A stretch of 64,000 nucleotides of DNA from Streptomyces sp. NBC_01478 (GTDB lineage: Bacteria; Actinomycetota; Actinomycetes; Streptomycetales; Streptomycetaceae), in contig NZ_CP109444.1 of assembly GCF_036227225.1 (NCBI RefSeq), positions 2,337,501 through 2,401,500 on the forward strand, given 5' to 3'. The notes under the pieces were generated by a model. It was not told the origin of the DNA. It did no database searches and saw only the letters and a program-made list of their open reading frames with translations. Of the stretch, positions 25,301 to 34,357 are shown piece by piece. How positions within the stretch are numbered: position 1 is the first letter of the stretch; each line of letters opens with the position of its first letter. The position numbers were made by a program, and so were the translations under genes.

Positions 25301-27231
25301 GAGCGCGCGCCCGCGTTGTCGTCAGCGCCCTGGCCCGCGGTGCGCGGTACTGGCACACCACTGCTGCCACCGGCACCGTTGCCCGCACCGGGCAGGCTGA
25401 GCAGTTCCGCAAGCCGCTCCTCCCCCGCCAGCCCCTCGGCGAGGCGCCGCTCCGCGTCGTAGGTCCGCTCGGCCGCAGTCGCCGCGTCGGACGCGCGGGC
25501 CGCAGTCAACTCCGCGCGGGACTCGGCGGAGGCCGCCTCACGGGCGTGCTCGGCGGCCCGGCGGGAAGCCTCACGGGTCGTGTCCCAGGCGGCCACGGCG
25601 GTCTTCTCGGCGTCGCTCGCAGCGAGGGCGGCACGTGCCGGGTCGGCGTCGGGGGCGGTGTCGTCGAGCCAACCCGCGCGTACCGCCTCGGCGGTCTCCT
25701 GCTCGACCTCGGACAGGCGCTGACGCAGATGCCCGACCTCGCTGCGGGCGCGCTGTGCCTCGGTGGCGGCAGAGGTCGCGTCCCGGTGGGAGGTCTCGCC
25801 GACCTCCTGAAGCGCGGCGGACCGCTCCTCGCCTTCGTTGGCGAGGTCCTCGGCGCTCTCGGCGGCCGAGTGCAGGGCCCGTACGAGATCGACGGCGGCC
25901 TTGGCGCGGGCGGCGAGCGCCGGTGCGGCGTCCCTCTCGGCCTCGCGGATCGCGACGGCCACGCGCGCGGAGCGGTCGGCGGCGGCCCGGTGCCGCAGGA
26001 CCGCCTCGGCGGCCTGCCAGGCGGCGTGCAGCGTGCGGGCGTCGGCCAGCTCACGCTTCTGCGCGGCGGCGGACTTCTCCATCGTGGCGAGCGCCAACGA
26101 GGCGTGCCGGTAGGCCAGTTCGGCGGCGATCAGCGCGCTGCGCTCCCGCGCCCCCTCGGCGTGCGTGACGGCGTACGCGGCGGCGGTGACCCGCTGGGCG
26201 AGGTCGGCGGCCCGCACCCGCTCCTGCGCGCCCCGTGCGGACAGCCGGCGCGCCAGGGTGCGGGTACGACGCTCGGCGCCGGCGTGGATGTCACGCGCGC
26301 GTGCCCGTCCCTCGGCGGCCTCGACGATCCGGCCGAGCAGGTCCACGGAACCGGCCGTGAAGTCCCGCTCGGCGATCAACTCGGCCCGCCGCCCGAGCTT
26401 GTTGCCGAAGCCGCCGACCAGGTCGGCGAGCCCGTCGGTGTCCCGGGTGTCGGTGACCGCGCGCAGCAGCAGGTCGGTGAAGTCGGAGTCCTTCTTGACG
26501 GCGAAGAGACCGGCGGCCTCGCCCTCGTCGGCGTTCATCTCCCGCTGGTAGCGGAAGAGTTCGGGGTCGAGACCGAGGTCCCCGAGGTGCTCGATCCAGC
26601 GGTCGTGGATCTCCTCCCAGTGCACTTCGAGGTGCGGATACGCCTTGCCGGCCTCGGTGATGGCGTCCCGGAAGCCCTTCATGGTGCGCCGACGGCCCTG
26701 CGCGCCGGACACGCCCTCGCCGGGCGGCCGTACGGAAGTGGCCTCGGCGACGGGGAGGTTGTCCAGGCTCAGCCCGGGGCCCGGCCGGAACGAGTACCAG
26801 GCCTCGGCGAACTTCCGCGGGTCGTTGGAGACTTGGCGCCCGCGCCACTCGCTGACCTTGCCGACGACCACGCACTCGCCGGTCAGGGTGTGCTGCCACT
26901 CCAGGGCGACATGCCCGCAGTCGTCCGCGAGGAGGAACTTGCGCAGCACACCGGAGCTGGCGCCGCCCAGGGTGTTGCGGTGTCCCGGCAGCATCACCGA
27001 GAAGATCAGCTTCAGCAGGACGGACTTGCCGCCGCCGTTCTCCAGGAAGAGCACACCGGCGGGCGCGGGGCGGCGCGGCGGCCCGACGGGCTCGTCCTCG
27101 AAGAACTCCGCCTGGGTGGGGGCGGGGTCGGGCACGGGCTGGCCCACGCCTCGCAGATCAAGCACGGTGTCGGCGTAGCGCGCACCGGCGGGCCCGATGG
27201 AGTAGAGGCGGACCCGGGACAGCTCGTACAT
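22360..27231 (-). CDS. SMC-like ATPase of an MksB/JetC type
   Basis: A 1623-aa SMC-like ATPase. Walker A is ENGGGKSVLL near residues 64-70, the signature FSGGQLL near 1480 and Walker B TLFLDNPIG near 1515. Between them are two long Ala/Glu/Arg-rich coiled-coil arms separated by a globular hinge-like region at about 715-850. This architecture fits MukB/MksB/JetC proteins more than SbcC, as no nuclease partner sbcD is present. Residues 660-689 are six tandem SANxx pentapeptides (15-bp repeat). It is last in an operon after two smaller subunits, the order F-E-B of mukF-mukE-mukB and jetABC. No JetD/MksG-like nuclease follows. Confidence 0.8.
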   Translation of the reverse strand: MYELSRVRLYSIGPAGARYADTVLDLRGVGQPVPDPAPTQAEFFEDEPVGPPRRPAPAGVLFLENGGGKSVLLKLIFSVMLPGHRNTLGGASSGVLRKFLLADDCGHVALEWQHTLTGECVVVGKVSEWRGRQVSNDPRKFAEAWYSFRPGPGLSLDNLPVAEATSVRPPGEGVSGAQGRRRTMKGFRDAITEAGKAYPHLEVHWEEIHDRWIEHLGDLGLDPELFRYQREMNADEGEAAGLFAVKKDSDFTDLLLRAVTDTRDTDGLADLVGGFGNKLGRRAELIAERDFTAGSVDLLGRIVEAAEGRARARDIHAGAERRTRTLARRLSARGAQERVRAADLAQRVTAAAYAVTHAEGARERSALIAAELAYRHASLALATMEKSAAAQKRELADARTLHAAWQAAEAVLRHRAAADRSARVAVAIREAERDAAPALAARAKAAVDLVRALHSAAESAEDLANEGEERSAALQEVGETSHRDATSAATEAQRARSEVGHLRQRLSEVEQETAEAVRAGWLDDTAPDADPARAALAASDAEKTAVAAWDTTREASRRAAEHAREAASAESRAELTAARASDAATAAERTYDAERRLAEGLAGEERLAELLSLPGAGNGAGGSSGVPVPRTAGQGADDNAGARSGGDGEGAEADARTGASANTGSANAASANTGSVNAASANTDSANGLAASGRSAANAPSSTRAGTAKPFRPLAEGPLTPEELDRFADELRELLDDGVTSSERQLFDLRTAAADDSRILGALGDGGLLPPGPDVLATVEYLGEHGIPALPGWRYLAQAVDPVDHARVLAARPELVDGVIITDPDTHARAREALNDAALLPRSAVAVGTAAALLAPTPAPDARTSDVFLVPPNPAMHDEHAADEERQALRARAGQRDEEIRTLAARLGKDRELAARLASWRTGCPSGRLVELAQAAQDTRAFAEEAEAELAEARTVRAEADEAAAEAAQVRDERQEAAQKARRAADALAGLAFRLRERAGWQVKLRELADEAAESEARAQSCLERARAADEDRRAAQRAADDARRTARALRAERSEIAGAPDDVPEDDPEAPKPSLPALREAYRAASQLYEKVGVGADLRAEQARAESDESAAIAELDRLSNKVRTRAAQLLQSPDGSDGPSRQAAAARAEELVQLLETRVSTASEQLGRLRGEAERHAPEDGEAHTELTEELIPRDAEHAQALLRTATAELGSRTDALGQAREAHAELLDAHRAAEDGAGGFDETAAMLRDLLREHSSDEEQEEPEPYPGSVEEARHSAAEARRSLRGCATDLSAAESAVREASDVLVRHANSTRYEQVRTPARQQIRELPASALPEHAQKWADAFAPRLRVLTDELAQLERNRDSIVDRLRGLVESALATLRSAQRLSRLPEGLGEWSGQEFLRIRFEEPDQATLTERLGTVVDEATRAAVKKNSDMRRDGMSLLLRGVGAALEPKGIAVEILKPDAVLRAERVPVGQMGDVFSGGQLLTAAIALYCTMAALRSNDRGRDKHRHAGTLFLDNPIGRANATYLLELQRAVSDALGVQLLYTTGLFDTTALAEFPLVIRLRNDADLRAGLKYISVEEHLRPGLPQQAPAGEGESVHSEITATRMFKRPAPTAP
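25165..25254. repeat. Six-unit 15-bp tandem repeat inside the SMC-like gene
   Basis: On the minus strand six consecutive 15-bp units encode SANTG, SANAA, SANTG, SVNAA, SANTD and SANGL. The repeat lies in a low-complexity insert between coiled coil and hinge and is a candidate variable-number repeat. Confidence 0.8.
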
Positions 27232-27297
27232 GGCGGACTCTCGTCGTAAGTCTTCGGCAGGTGTGGGGGGCGTAGGTCTTCGGGAGGAGCTGGGGGA

Positions 27298-28176
27298 TCA
27301 GGAGTGGAACGGCAGTCCGGCGTCGGCCACCAGCTCCAGGTCCTCGGTGTCCTCGGCGGGCAGCAGGCTCGCGGTGCCGTCGGTGACCGGGACGACGCCC
27401 AGCTCCAGCAGCTCGGCCATGGCGGCACTGCCGGCCATGTCACGCACCTGGAGCTGATAACGGGCTGTCGTGCGATAGGTCCCACCGTTGTCGTCACCGG
27501 TGCGCTGGAGGAAGCCGGAGTCGGTGAGGAAGGCGGCCGCCTTGCCGACGATGCCGGTGGTCGAACCGGCCAGTCTGCGGGCGTCCTTGGTGGCTCCGGT
27601 GGCGCTGCGTCTGACCCAGATCCGCCAGGCGGCCTCCAGTCCGGGCGCGTCGGTGGCCGGGTCGGTGTTCATGCCCTGCTCGTCGGCCCGCTCCTCCAGG
27701 CGCCGGCAGGCCTGCCGTACGAAGGCGTCGACCCCGTTGACCGTGACCCGCCCGATGTACCCGTCGTCGGCCAGGTCCTCGGGGCGCGGGAACGCCATCG
27801 CGGCGACGGCGAGATGCGCGAGCCCGTGCAGGAACCGGTCCCCGGAGTCGGCCGCCGTACGCCGCGCGTAGTCCCCCATCCGCACGGCGAACACCGAGTC
27901 CTCGGCGGCGGTCACGGCCATCCCCGCGCGCGGGGACACCTCCAGAACGACCAGCCCGAGCCCGGCGGCCACGGCATCGGCAAGCCGCGCGAACGGCGAG
28001 TCCTCCCGGTACCGCCGCAGCAACTCCGCGTATTCCTGATCCCGCGCGGGCTGCAACTTCGGCTGCAGCCCAAAGGCGACAAGCCGAGCGGCGTCGGCAG
28101 CGTCGGCGGGCGTGATGACAGCGGTCACCGGCGAGGCGGCAACCTCCGGCTCACTCCATTCGACGGTCTCACTCAC
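27298..28176 (-). CDS. MukE/MksE/JetB-like KITE subunit (inferred)
   Basis: A soluble protein of about 292 aa, not matched by motif alone. Predicted winged-helix content (VGKAAAFLTDSGFLQRTGDDNGGTYRTTARYQLQVRDM) and its place between a kleisin-like gene and an SMC-like gene fit the MukE/JetB (KITE) subunit. The GTG start (VSETVEWSEPE) has AAGGAG 8 bases upstream. The SMC-like gene begins 66 bases after its stop. The call rests on operon order and predicted fold; a profile search would decide. Confidence 0.6.
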   Translation of the reverse strand: MSETVEWSEPEVAASPVTAVITPADAADAARLVAFGLQPKLQPARDQEYAELLRRYREDSPFARLADAVAAGLGLVVLEVSPRAGMAVTAAEDSVFAVRMGDYARRTAADSGDRFLHGLAHLAVAAMAFPRPEDLADDGYIGRVTVNGVDAFVRQACRRLEERADEQGMNTDPATDAPGLEAAWRIWVRRSATGATKDARRLAGSTTGIVGKAAAFLTDSGFLQRTGDDNGGTYRTTARYQLQVRDMAGSAAMAELLELGVVPVTDGTASLLPAEDTEDLELVADAGLPFHS

Positions 28177-28217
28177 GACGACAACTCCTTGCACTTGATA
28201 ACGAGGATGAGGTCAAG

Positions 28218-28296
28218 CGCCCCTCCAGGGGCGCGGGACTGTGACATTTGCGGCTCCGCCGCGTGGGCGCGACCAGCCACAACGGACCCGCAGCCA
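28218..28296. repeat. Intergenic repeat element, copy 1
   Basis: Starts with the hairpin GCGCCCC-tcca-GGGGCGC and runs through TGCGGCTCCGCCGCG and GCGCGACCAGCCACAACG to CCCGCAGCC. Nearly identical, in reverse orientation, to 62504-62577. It sits inside the SMC-like operon, between the first and second genes. Confidence 0.8.
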
Positions 28297-28312
28297 CCCA
28301 CCGACAGAACCA

Positions 28313-29839
28313 TCACGCCGCCTCACTCCGCCCCGCAGCCATCCCGACCGCGTCCAACAAGGCCATCCCCACGATCAGATCGGCCCCACCGAACTCGGGA
28401 TCATCCAGCTCAACCCCGTCGTCGACGGCGAACAACAACTTCGCCTCCCCCTGCCGATACGCCGTACCGACCGGCGGACTGGCCGCATGCACGGCCAGCA
28501 GGGCCACCAAATAAGGAAGTTCCGCATCCTGACGACGCGCATCGGCCAGCAGCCCCGACAATCGCCGAGGCGCATCCGCAGGCAGATCGAGCAACTCCAT
28601 GGCCGCTGCCAACTGCTCCTCACTGAACCGACTGTCGTCCGGCGTGGCGATGAGATCCGGCTCCGGCATCTCCGCCCCGAGATGCTCCCGCTCGGCGGGC
28701 GGGGTGAGCAGTATGTCGACGAGATCCCCCACCCGGACGGACACCGGCGTACGCAACCCGGTCCCGCGAGCGAAGAACGCGTCCGTGACCCGGATCGCCT
28801 GCTCCAGGGGCAACGGCAGGACGGGCGCGACGAGATGGCCGTAGAGGTCGATCCCCGAGGTCGTCATCGGCGTGGCGAAAGCCTGACGGTCCTGCTCGGC
28901 ACGGAACAGCGGCCCGGCCTCCAGAAGGCGCGACTGAAGCTGCGTGTGCCGCCGGATGCAGTCCTTGACGATGTCGACCAACTCGGCCGCACGCCGCTTC
29001 TGTTCGGGATCCTCGGACTCGTCACGGGCCTTGCGGATGTTGGTGAGGATCGCGTTCTCGTGCCGGTAGCGATCAGCGACGTGATCAAGGGCTTCGGCGA
29101 TCATGTCCGGCACGGCGTTGAGCCAGTCCACCGCGCGGACGTTGCGCCGCGTGGCGTCCAGAGCGCGCCGGAGTGTCTCCGAGTACTGCACGGTCCGGTA
29201 CCGGGCCTGTTCCGCGGCGAGTTGCGCGTCGGCGAGCCGGCCGCGGCTGATCAGCACCTCCAGCTTGACCTCGGCGGCGATCTGCGCGCTGGTGACGTCG
29301 GTGTCGAGGGCGCCCACCAGGACGTTGACGGCCTCGTCGGTCGTCCGGAGGTAGACGCTGCCGCCGTAGCCGGGGACCTCTTCGATCAGCTTGAAGTCGT
29401 AGTCGCGGCGCACATAGGTGCCGTCCTGCGCGAACGTGCCGTACACCGTGCGGAAGCCGCGGTCGACACTGCCGACGTTGATCAGGTTCTCCAGGACCCA
29501 GCGGGCCACGCGCTCGTGCTCGACGACGGAGCGCTGGGGGGCCTGGGCGGCGATGCGCGGGATGAGCCTGGCCACTATCTGGTCGTGGTCGGCACCCGTG
29601 TCGAAGTCCATGTTGAGGGTGACCAGGTCGATGGCGGCCAGGGCCACCTCCGCCATGCCGTACACCGAGTACTCGCCCGCGAGATTGGCCTTGCGTGCGT
29701 CGAGGTCGTGCAGCGGCGCGGTGCAGGCGAGCGCGCGCAGTCGCCGCGCCAGTCCCTCGTCGGCGGCCGGGCCCGGGGCGGGGCGCGGCCCCGCGCTGAA
29801 CTGGGGCGGAACGCTGTCCGTCGATGCAGGCGAAGTCAC
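28313..29839 (-). CDS. MukF/MksF/JetA-like kleisin subunit (inferred)
   Basis: A soluble protein of about 508 aa that I do not recognise by motif. It is helical, with a long central stretch (TLRRALDATRRNVRAVDWLNAVPDMIAEALDHVADRY type segments) and a winged-helix-like N-terminal half. As first gene of an operon ending in an SMC-like ATPase it is the natural candidate for the kleisin subunit. The GTG at 29839 (VTSPASTDSVPP) is chosen by composition; no ribosome site is evident, so a leaderless start or another start is possible. A repeat element (28218-28296) separates it from the next gene. Confidence 0.6.
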   Translation of the reverse strand: MTSPASTDSVPPQFSAGPRPAPGPAADEGLARRLRALACTAPLHDLDARKANLAGEYSVYGMAEVALAAIDLVTLNMDFDTGADHDQIVARLIPRIAAQAPQRSVVEHERVARWVLENLINVGSVDRGFRTVYGTFAQDGTYVRRDYDFKLIEEVPGYGGSVYLRTTDEAVNVLVGALDTDVTSAQIAAEVKLEVLISRGRLADAQLAAEQARYRTVQYSETLRRALDATRRNVRAVDWLNAVPDMIAEALDHVADRYRHENAILTNIRKARDESEDPEQKRRAAELVDIVKDCIRRHTQLQSRLLEAGPLFRAEQDRQAFATPMTTSGIDLYGHLVAPVLPLPLEQAIRVTDAFFARGTGLRTPVSVRVGDLVDILLTPPAEREHLGAEMPEPDLIATPDDSRFSEEQLAAAMELLDLPADAPRRLSGLLADARRQDAELPYLVALLAVHAASPPVGTAYRQGEAKLLFAVDDGVELDDPEFGGADLIVGMALLDAVGMAAGRSEAA

Positions 29840-29962
29840 GCTGCACAGACTAGGTCCTCGGTCTGACAACGACCCAAACGACGCAGAAGCGACTACCGCC
29901 ACAGCCGCGTGCGCCGGGTCCGCCGAGTACCGAGCCGTCCTCAGTCGAGCCACGTGCCCTTG

Positions 29963-30670
29963 TCAGTCGAGCGCCGTGCCGTCCTCGCCGACCCGCTGCC
30001 GGTAGGCCTCGACGACGCGTTTCAGCGAGTCGTCGAGGTAGACCGCGAGCAGTTTCTCGGCCTCGGCCCGGTCGCCCGCCTGGAGCGCGTGGAGGATCAG
30101 GCGGTTGCGCTGGAGGTACGGCTCGTGGAGCGCCTTCGGGTCGTCCACGAGGTGGAAGGCGAGCCGGAGTTCGGCGAAGACGCTGCGCATCCACTCGCCG
30201 GTGCGGGCGCTGCCGGCGAGGGCGACCAGTTCCCGGTGGAAGTGGATATTGGCCGTACCCACGCCTTTCCAGTCATCTTCGACGGACGCCAACTGCCCCT
30301 CGGTGACGGCCGCGGCGAGGTGTTCGAGGGCGTACGGCGGTTCGCCCAGCCCTCGTACGACGGCGCACTCGACGAGGCGGCGGGTGCGGTAGATGTCCTC
30401 GACGTCCTCGACGCTCAGGACCCGGACGAAGACGCCCCGGTTCAGCTCGTGGACGAGCAGGCGTTCGTGAGTGAGCAGCCGGAACGCCTCACGGAGTGTG
30501 TTGCGCGACACACCGAGCGCTCCGCCGATGCTGTCCTCCGAGAGCCGGGCGCCCGGCGGGAAATAGCCCTCGGCGATCCGACTTCTGAGGATGTCCGAGA
30601 CGCGTTCCGCGGTGCTCGTGCGACCCAGGAGGGCGCGGTCGTCGGCCAGTCCCGCCATCTGCTCTGCCAT
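29963..30670 (-). CDS. GntR-family regulator (FadR/FCD subfamily)
   Basis: A 235-aa regulator. The N-terminal winged helix (AERVSDILRSRIAEGYFPPGARLSEDSIGGALGVSRNTLREAFRLL) is followed by an all-helical FCD ligand-binding domain with a metal-type histidine pattern (FHRELV and AFHLVDD). It is divergent from the MFS-DUF1445-pxpABC operon, with a perfect inverted repeat between them, so it most likely represses that operon and responds to oxoproline or a related acid. B. subtilis uses the unrelated kipR in the equivalent cluster. Confidence 0.9.
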   Translation of the reverse strand: MAEQMAGLADDRALLGRTSTAERVSDILRSRIAEGYFPPGARLSEDSIGGALGVSRNTLREAFRLLTHERLLVHELNRGVFVRVLSVEDVEDIYRTRRLVECAVVRGLGEPPYALEHLAAAVTEGQLASVEDDWKGVGTANIHFHRELVALAGSARTGEWMRSVFAELRLAFHLVDDPKALHEPYLQRNRLILHALQAGDRAEAEKLLAVYLDDSLKRVVEAYRQRVGEDGTALD

Positions 30671-30718
30671 GCCCGGAATTCAACCGCAGATACAAGAACG
30701 AAACAACATGCCTCTTGA

Positions 30719-30737
30719 AGGATCGTTCAACGATCCT
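30719..30737. promoter_or_regulatory. Candidate operator of the oxoprolinase operon
   Basis: AGGATCGT-TCA-ACGATCCT is a perfect 8-bp inverted repeat in the 170-base region between the GntR gene and the MFS gene. Confidence 0.7.
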
Positions 30738-30840
30738 CTACTTTTCTCGGTAGGGCGCCGCCCGCTCACACCGGCGCCGACGGCTTCCGCACGGCACGGC
30801 TCAGTCCCAGCACCCTCCGTCCTCCTTCTGCGAGGTGCAC

Positions 30841-32160
30841 ATGAGCACGACCCCTCCACCTCAGGCCCTGAACACCGGCGCACATCCGGACACGGACGAA
30901 CTCACCGCCGACGACGGTGCGTTGGCCTGGCTGCGCGCGCTCGGTCCGAACGGCCGCCGCGCCTTCGCCGGCGCGTTCGGCGGCTACGGCCTGGACTCCT
31001 ACGACTACTTCACGCTGCCGCTGAGCATGGTCGCGCTGGCTGCGTACTTCGGCCTGAACAGCGGCCAGACCGGCCTGTTCACCACCGTCACGCTGGTCGT
31101 CTCCGCGGTCGGGGGCGCCATCGCGGGCGTCTTCGCCGACCGGGTGGGCCGGGTCAGGGCCCTGATGATCACGGTGGTCACGTACGCCGTCTTCACCGTG
31201 GCCTGCGGCTTCGCGCCCAACTACGAGACCCTGTTGGTCTTCCGCGCCCTCCAGGGGCTCGGTTTCGGCGGCGAGTGGGCGGTCGGCGCGATCCTGGTCG
31301 CCGAGTACGCGAGCCCCAAGCACCGCGGCCGTACGCTCGGCGCGGTCCAGAGTTCCTGGGCGGTGGGCTGGGCGCTGGCCGCGGTCGTCTACACGCTGGT
31401 CTTCTCGTTCCTCGGCGACGACCTGGCCTGGCGGGTGATGTTCTGGACCGGCGCGCTGCCCGCGCTGCTGGTGATCTGGGTGCGGCGCCGGGTGCACGAC
31501 GCCCCGGAGGCGACGGCCGTGCGCGAACAGAACGTCCAGAAGGGGTCGTTCGCGGCGATCTTCAAGCCGGGCACGGCCGAGGCACCGGGCCTGCTGCGCA
31601 CGACGGTCTTCGCCGGCCTGCTCTCCACCGGCGTCCAGGGCGGCTACTACACCCTCGCCACCTGGGTGCCGACGTACCTCAAGACGGAGCGCGGCCTGTC
31701 GGTCGTCGGCACCGGCGGCTATCTGACCTTCCTGATCTCCGGCGCCTTCCTGGGGTACCTCACCGGCGGCTACCTCACGGACGTGCTCGGCCGTAAGCGC
31801 AACATCTGGCTCTTCGCGCTGCTCTCGGCGATCTGCATCCTGGTGTACACGCACATTCCCAGCGGCGCCAACACCCTTCTCCTGGTGCTCGGTTTCCCGC
31901 TCGGGTTCTGCATGTCGGCGATCTTCAGCGGCTTCGGCTCGTACCTGAGCGAGCTGTACCCGACGGCCCTGCGCGGCACGGGACAGGGCTTCACGTACAA
32001 CACCGGCCGCGCGGTCGGCGCCGTCTTCCCGACCCTGGTGGGCTTCCTGGCCGACAGTTGGGGTGTGGGCGGAGCGCTCGTCTTCGGGGCGATCGGATAC
32101 GGCATCGCGGCGCTGGCGCTCCTGGGGCTGCCGGAGACCCGCGGAAAGGAACTGGCGTGA
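30841..32160 (+). CDS. MFS transporter, organic acid:H+ symporter type
   Basis: A 439-aa, 12-helix permease. The motif [14 protein letters not shown] after helix 2 and the repeated TDVLGRKRN loop are MFS signatures; the family resembles the aromatic acid/sialate:H+ symporters. First gene of the operon leading to PxpABC, so 5-oxoproline or a related carboxylate is the likely substrate. GAGG lies 5-6 bases before the ATG; an ATG six bases earlier is possible. The stop overlaps the next gene's GTG (GTGA). Confidence 0.88.
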   Translation: MSTTPPPQALNTGAHPDTDELTADDGALAWLRALGPNGRRAFAGAFGGYGLDSYDYFTLPLSMVALAAYFGLNSGQTGLFTTVTLVVSAVGGAIAGVFADRVGRVRALMITVVTYAVFTVACGFAPNYETLLVFRALQGLGFGGEWAVGAILVAEYASPKHRGRTLGAVQSSWAVGWALAAVVYTLVFSFLGDDLAWRVMFWTGALPALLVIWVRRRVHDAPEATAVREQNVQKGSFAAIFKPGTAEAPGLLRTTVFAGLLSTGVQGGYYTLATWVPTYLKTERGLSVVGTGGYLTFLISGAFLGYLTGGYLTDVLGRKRNIWLFALLSAICILVYTHIPSGANTLLLVLGFPLGFCMSAIFSGFGSYLSELYPTALRGTGQGFTYNTGRAVGAVFPTLVGFLADSWGVGGALVFGAIGYGIAALALLGLPETRGKELA

Positions 32161-32978
32161 ACCGTACGGAGGATCGTCCCCTGACCCTCGTCGACGAGCA
32201 CGCGCACGCGTGGAGCCCGCGTTCCGCCCGGGCCCGGTTCCGGGCCGGGCTGACGGGTCCCACGGCCGGGGTCGCGGCGGGCCACACCCAGGTCAACCTG
32301 ATCTCGGTGCCCGCCGACTGGGCCTACGACATGCTGCTGTTCTGCCAGCGCAACCCGAAGCCCTGCCCGGTGCTCGACGTCACGGACGCCGGCTCCTGGA
32401 AGACGGTTCTGGCCGACGGCGCGGATCTGCGCACCGATCTGCCGCGCTACCGGGTGTGGCGGGACGGCGAGTTGGTGGAGGAGCCGACGGACGTGCGCGC
32501 GCACTGGCGCGACGACCTGGTGTCGTTCCTGATCGGCTGCAGCTTCACCTTCGAGTGGTCCCTGAGCGAGGCGGGAGTCCCGATCCGCCACATCGAGCAG
32601 GGCCGCAACGTCCCGATGTACGTGACGAGCCGCCCCTGTCGCCCGGCGGGGCGGCTGCACGGCCCGATGGTCGTGTCGATGCGCCCGGTGCCGCCGGAGC
32701 ACCTGGCGACGGCGATCCGGGAGACCGCGCTGCTCCCGGCGGTGCACGGCAGCCCCGTACACTGCGGCGATCCCTCGGGACTCGGCATCGACGACCTCGG
32801 CCGTCCGGACTTCGGTGATCCGGTGGACGCCGGGCCGGACGACATCCCGGTGTTCTGGGCCTGCGGAGTGACCCCGCAGGCCGCGGTGATGGCGTCCCGC
32901 CCGCCGTTCGCCATCACCCACGCGCCGGGCCAGATGTTCGTCACCGACGCCCGCGACGAGCAGTACCGCGTCGCCTGA
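32157..32978 (+). CDS. DUF1445 putative hydro-lyase (YcsI family)
   Basis: A 273-aa member of DUF1445, represented by B. subtilis YcsI and by mammalian D-glutamate cyclase, which converts D-glutamate to 5-oxo-D-proline. Typical family features are [10 protein letters not shown] near the N-terminus, [26 protein letters not shown] and a GHPGDI-like region. GTG start overlaps the MFS stop (GTGA), with GGAAAGGAAC upstream. Placement before pxpABC suggests a role in handling pyroglutamate or D-glutamate. Confidence 0.9.
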   Translation: MNRTEDRPLTLVDEHAHAWSPRSARARFRAGLTGPTAGVAAGHTQVNLISVPADWAYDMLLFCQRNPKPCPVLDVTDAGSWKTVLADGADLRTDLPRYRVWRDGELVEEPTDVRAHWRDDLVSFLIGCSFTFEWSLSEAGVPIRHIEQGRNVPMYVTSRPCRPAGRLHGPMVVSMRPVPPEHLATAIRETALLPAVHGSPVHCGDPSGLGIDDLGRPDFGDPVDAGPDDIPVFWACGVTPQAAVMASRPPFAITHAPGQMFVTDARDEQYRVA

Positions 32979-32990
32979 CCAGGAGAGATG

Positions 32991-33743
32991 ATGATCGATC
33001 TGAACGCCGACCTAGGCGAGGGCTTCGGCCGCTGGCACCTCACCGACGACGAACAGCTCCTGTCCGTCGTCACCAGCGCCAATGTGGCCTGCGGCTTCCA
33101 CGCCGGGGACCCGGTCACCATGCGGCGGGTGTGCGAGCTGGCGGCCGAGCGCGGGGTACGGGTCGGCGCGCAGGTGTCCTACCGGGACCTGGCGGGGTTC
33201 GGGCGGCGCGCGATGGACGTGCCGTCCGCCGAGCTGGCGGCCGAAGTGGCGTACCAGATCGGCGCCTTGGAGGTGTTCGCCCGGGCGGCGGGCACGCGCG
33301 TGTCGTACGTCAAGCCGCACGGGGCGCTGTACAACCGGGTCGTGCACGACCCGGAGCAGGCCGCCGCGGTGATCGAGGGCGTGCTCCTGGCCGACGCCTC
33401 GCTGCCCGTGCTCGGGCTGCCCGGCTCGGTCGTGCTCGACCTGGCTTCGAAGGCCGGGCTGCCGGCCGTCACGGAGGCGTTCGCGGACCGTGCCTACACC
33501 GACGAGGGCACGCTCGTGCCGCGCGACCGGGACGGCGCGGTGGTCACCGACCCGGAGGCCGTCGTGGAGCGGTCACTGAGCCTGGCCCGCTCCGGGACGG
33601 TCGAGGCGCTCTCCGGGGCACGCATCGAGGTACGGGCCCGCTCCCTGTGCCTGCACGGGGACACGCCCGGCGCGGTCGAACTGGCCCGCAGGGTCCGCGA
33701 GCGGCTCGTGGAGTCGGGTGTCCTGGTGGAGGCCTTCGCATGA
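32991..33743 (+). CDS. pxpA: 5-oxoprolinase subunit A (LamB/YcsF family)
   Basis: A 250-aa protein with the family N-terminus IDLNADLGEGFGRW and the conserved VTSANVACGFHAGDP and YVKPHGALYNR motifs. With PxpB and PxpC it cleaves 5-oxoproline to glutamate using ATP. The second of two adjacent ATGs is preferred because GGAG then lies 5 bases upstream. The stop overlaps pxpB by ATGA. Confidence 0.95.
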   Translation: MIDLNADLGEGFGRWHLTDDEQLLSVVTSANVACGFHAGDPVTMRRVCELAAERGVRVGAQVSYRDLAGFGRRAMDVPSAELAAEVAYQIGALEVFARAAGTRVSYVKPHGALYNRVVHDPEQAAAVIEGVLLADASLPVLGLPGSVVLDLASKAGLPAVTEAFADRAYTDEGTLVPRDRDGAVVTDPEAVVERSLSLARSGTVEALSGARIEVRARSLCLHGDTPGAVELARRVRERLVESGVLVEAFA

Positions 33744-34357
33744 GGGCCCTGCCCGTCGGCGAGGACGCGCTGCTCGTCGAAGTGGCCTCCGGGGAGGAGG
33801 CCGAGGCCGTCCACGCGGAGCTGCTGCGCCGCCGCGCGGAGGGCCTGCTCACCGTCCGCGAGATCGTCCCGGCCGCCCGCACGGTCCTCCTCGACGGCCT
33901 CGCCGACCCGGCCCGGCTGGCCGCCGAACTCACCACCTCCGACGTACCTCCCGCTCCCCCACGCGCGCGTGAGGCGATCGAACTCCCGGTGCGCTACGAC
34001 GGCCCGGACCTCGCCGACGTCGCCGCCCTGTGGGGTGTCCCCGAGGACGAGGTGGCCCGCATCCACGCGGCCACCGAGTTCCGCGTCGCCTTCTGCGGGT
34101 TCGCCCCCGGCTTCGGCTACCTCACCGGCCTCCCGGCCCGCTACGACGTCCCCCGCCGGGCCACCCCGCGCACGGCCGTCCACGCCGGTGCCGTGGGCCT
34201 GGCGGGGCCGTACACCGGCGTCTACCCCCGTTCCTCGCCCGGCGGTTGGCAGCTCATCGGCACGACGGACGCGGTCCTGTGGGACCCCGCACGCGAGCCG
34301 GCCGCGCTGCTGTCGCCGGGCACGCTCGTGCGCTTCGTCCCGGTGGCGGACGTATGA
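33740..34357 (+). CDS. pxpB: 5-oxoprolinase subunit B (KipI family)
   Basis: A 205-aa KipI-like protein with the signature VAFCGFAPGFGYLTGLP and PRTAVHAGAVGLAGPYTGVYPRSSPGGWQLIG. It forms the ATP-dependent 5-oxoprolinase with PxpA and PxpC. In B. subtilis the homologue also inhibits the kinase KinA. Both ends overlap neighbours by four bases. Confidence 0.95.
   Translation: MRALPVGEDALLVEVASGEEAEAVHAELLRRRAEGLLTVREIVPAARTVLLDGLADPARLAAELTTSDVPPAPPRAREAIELPVRYDGPDLADVAALWGVPEDEVARIHAATEFRVAFCGFAPGFGYLTGLPARYDVPRRATPRTAVHAGAVGLAGPYTGVYPRSSPGGWQLIGTTDAVLWDPAREPAALLSPGTLVRFVPVADV

Noticed and set aside
27298..29839. SbcC/SbcD-like repair system
   Set aside because: No SbcD-like phosphodiesterase motif (GDxHxG) occurs in the neighbours; the two extra subunits fit MukE/MukF better.
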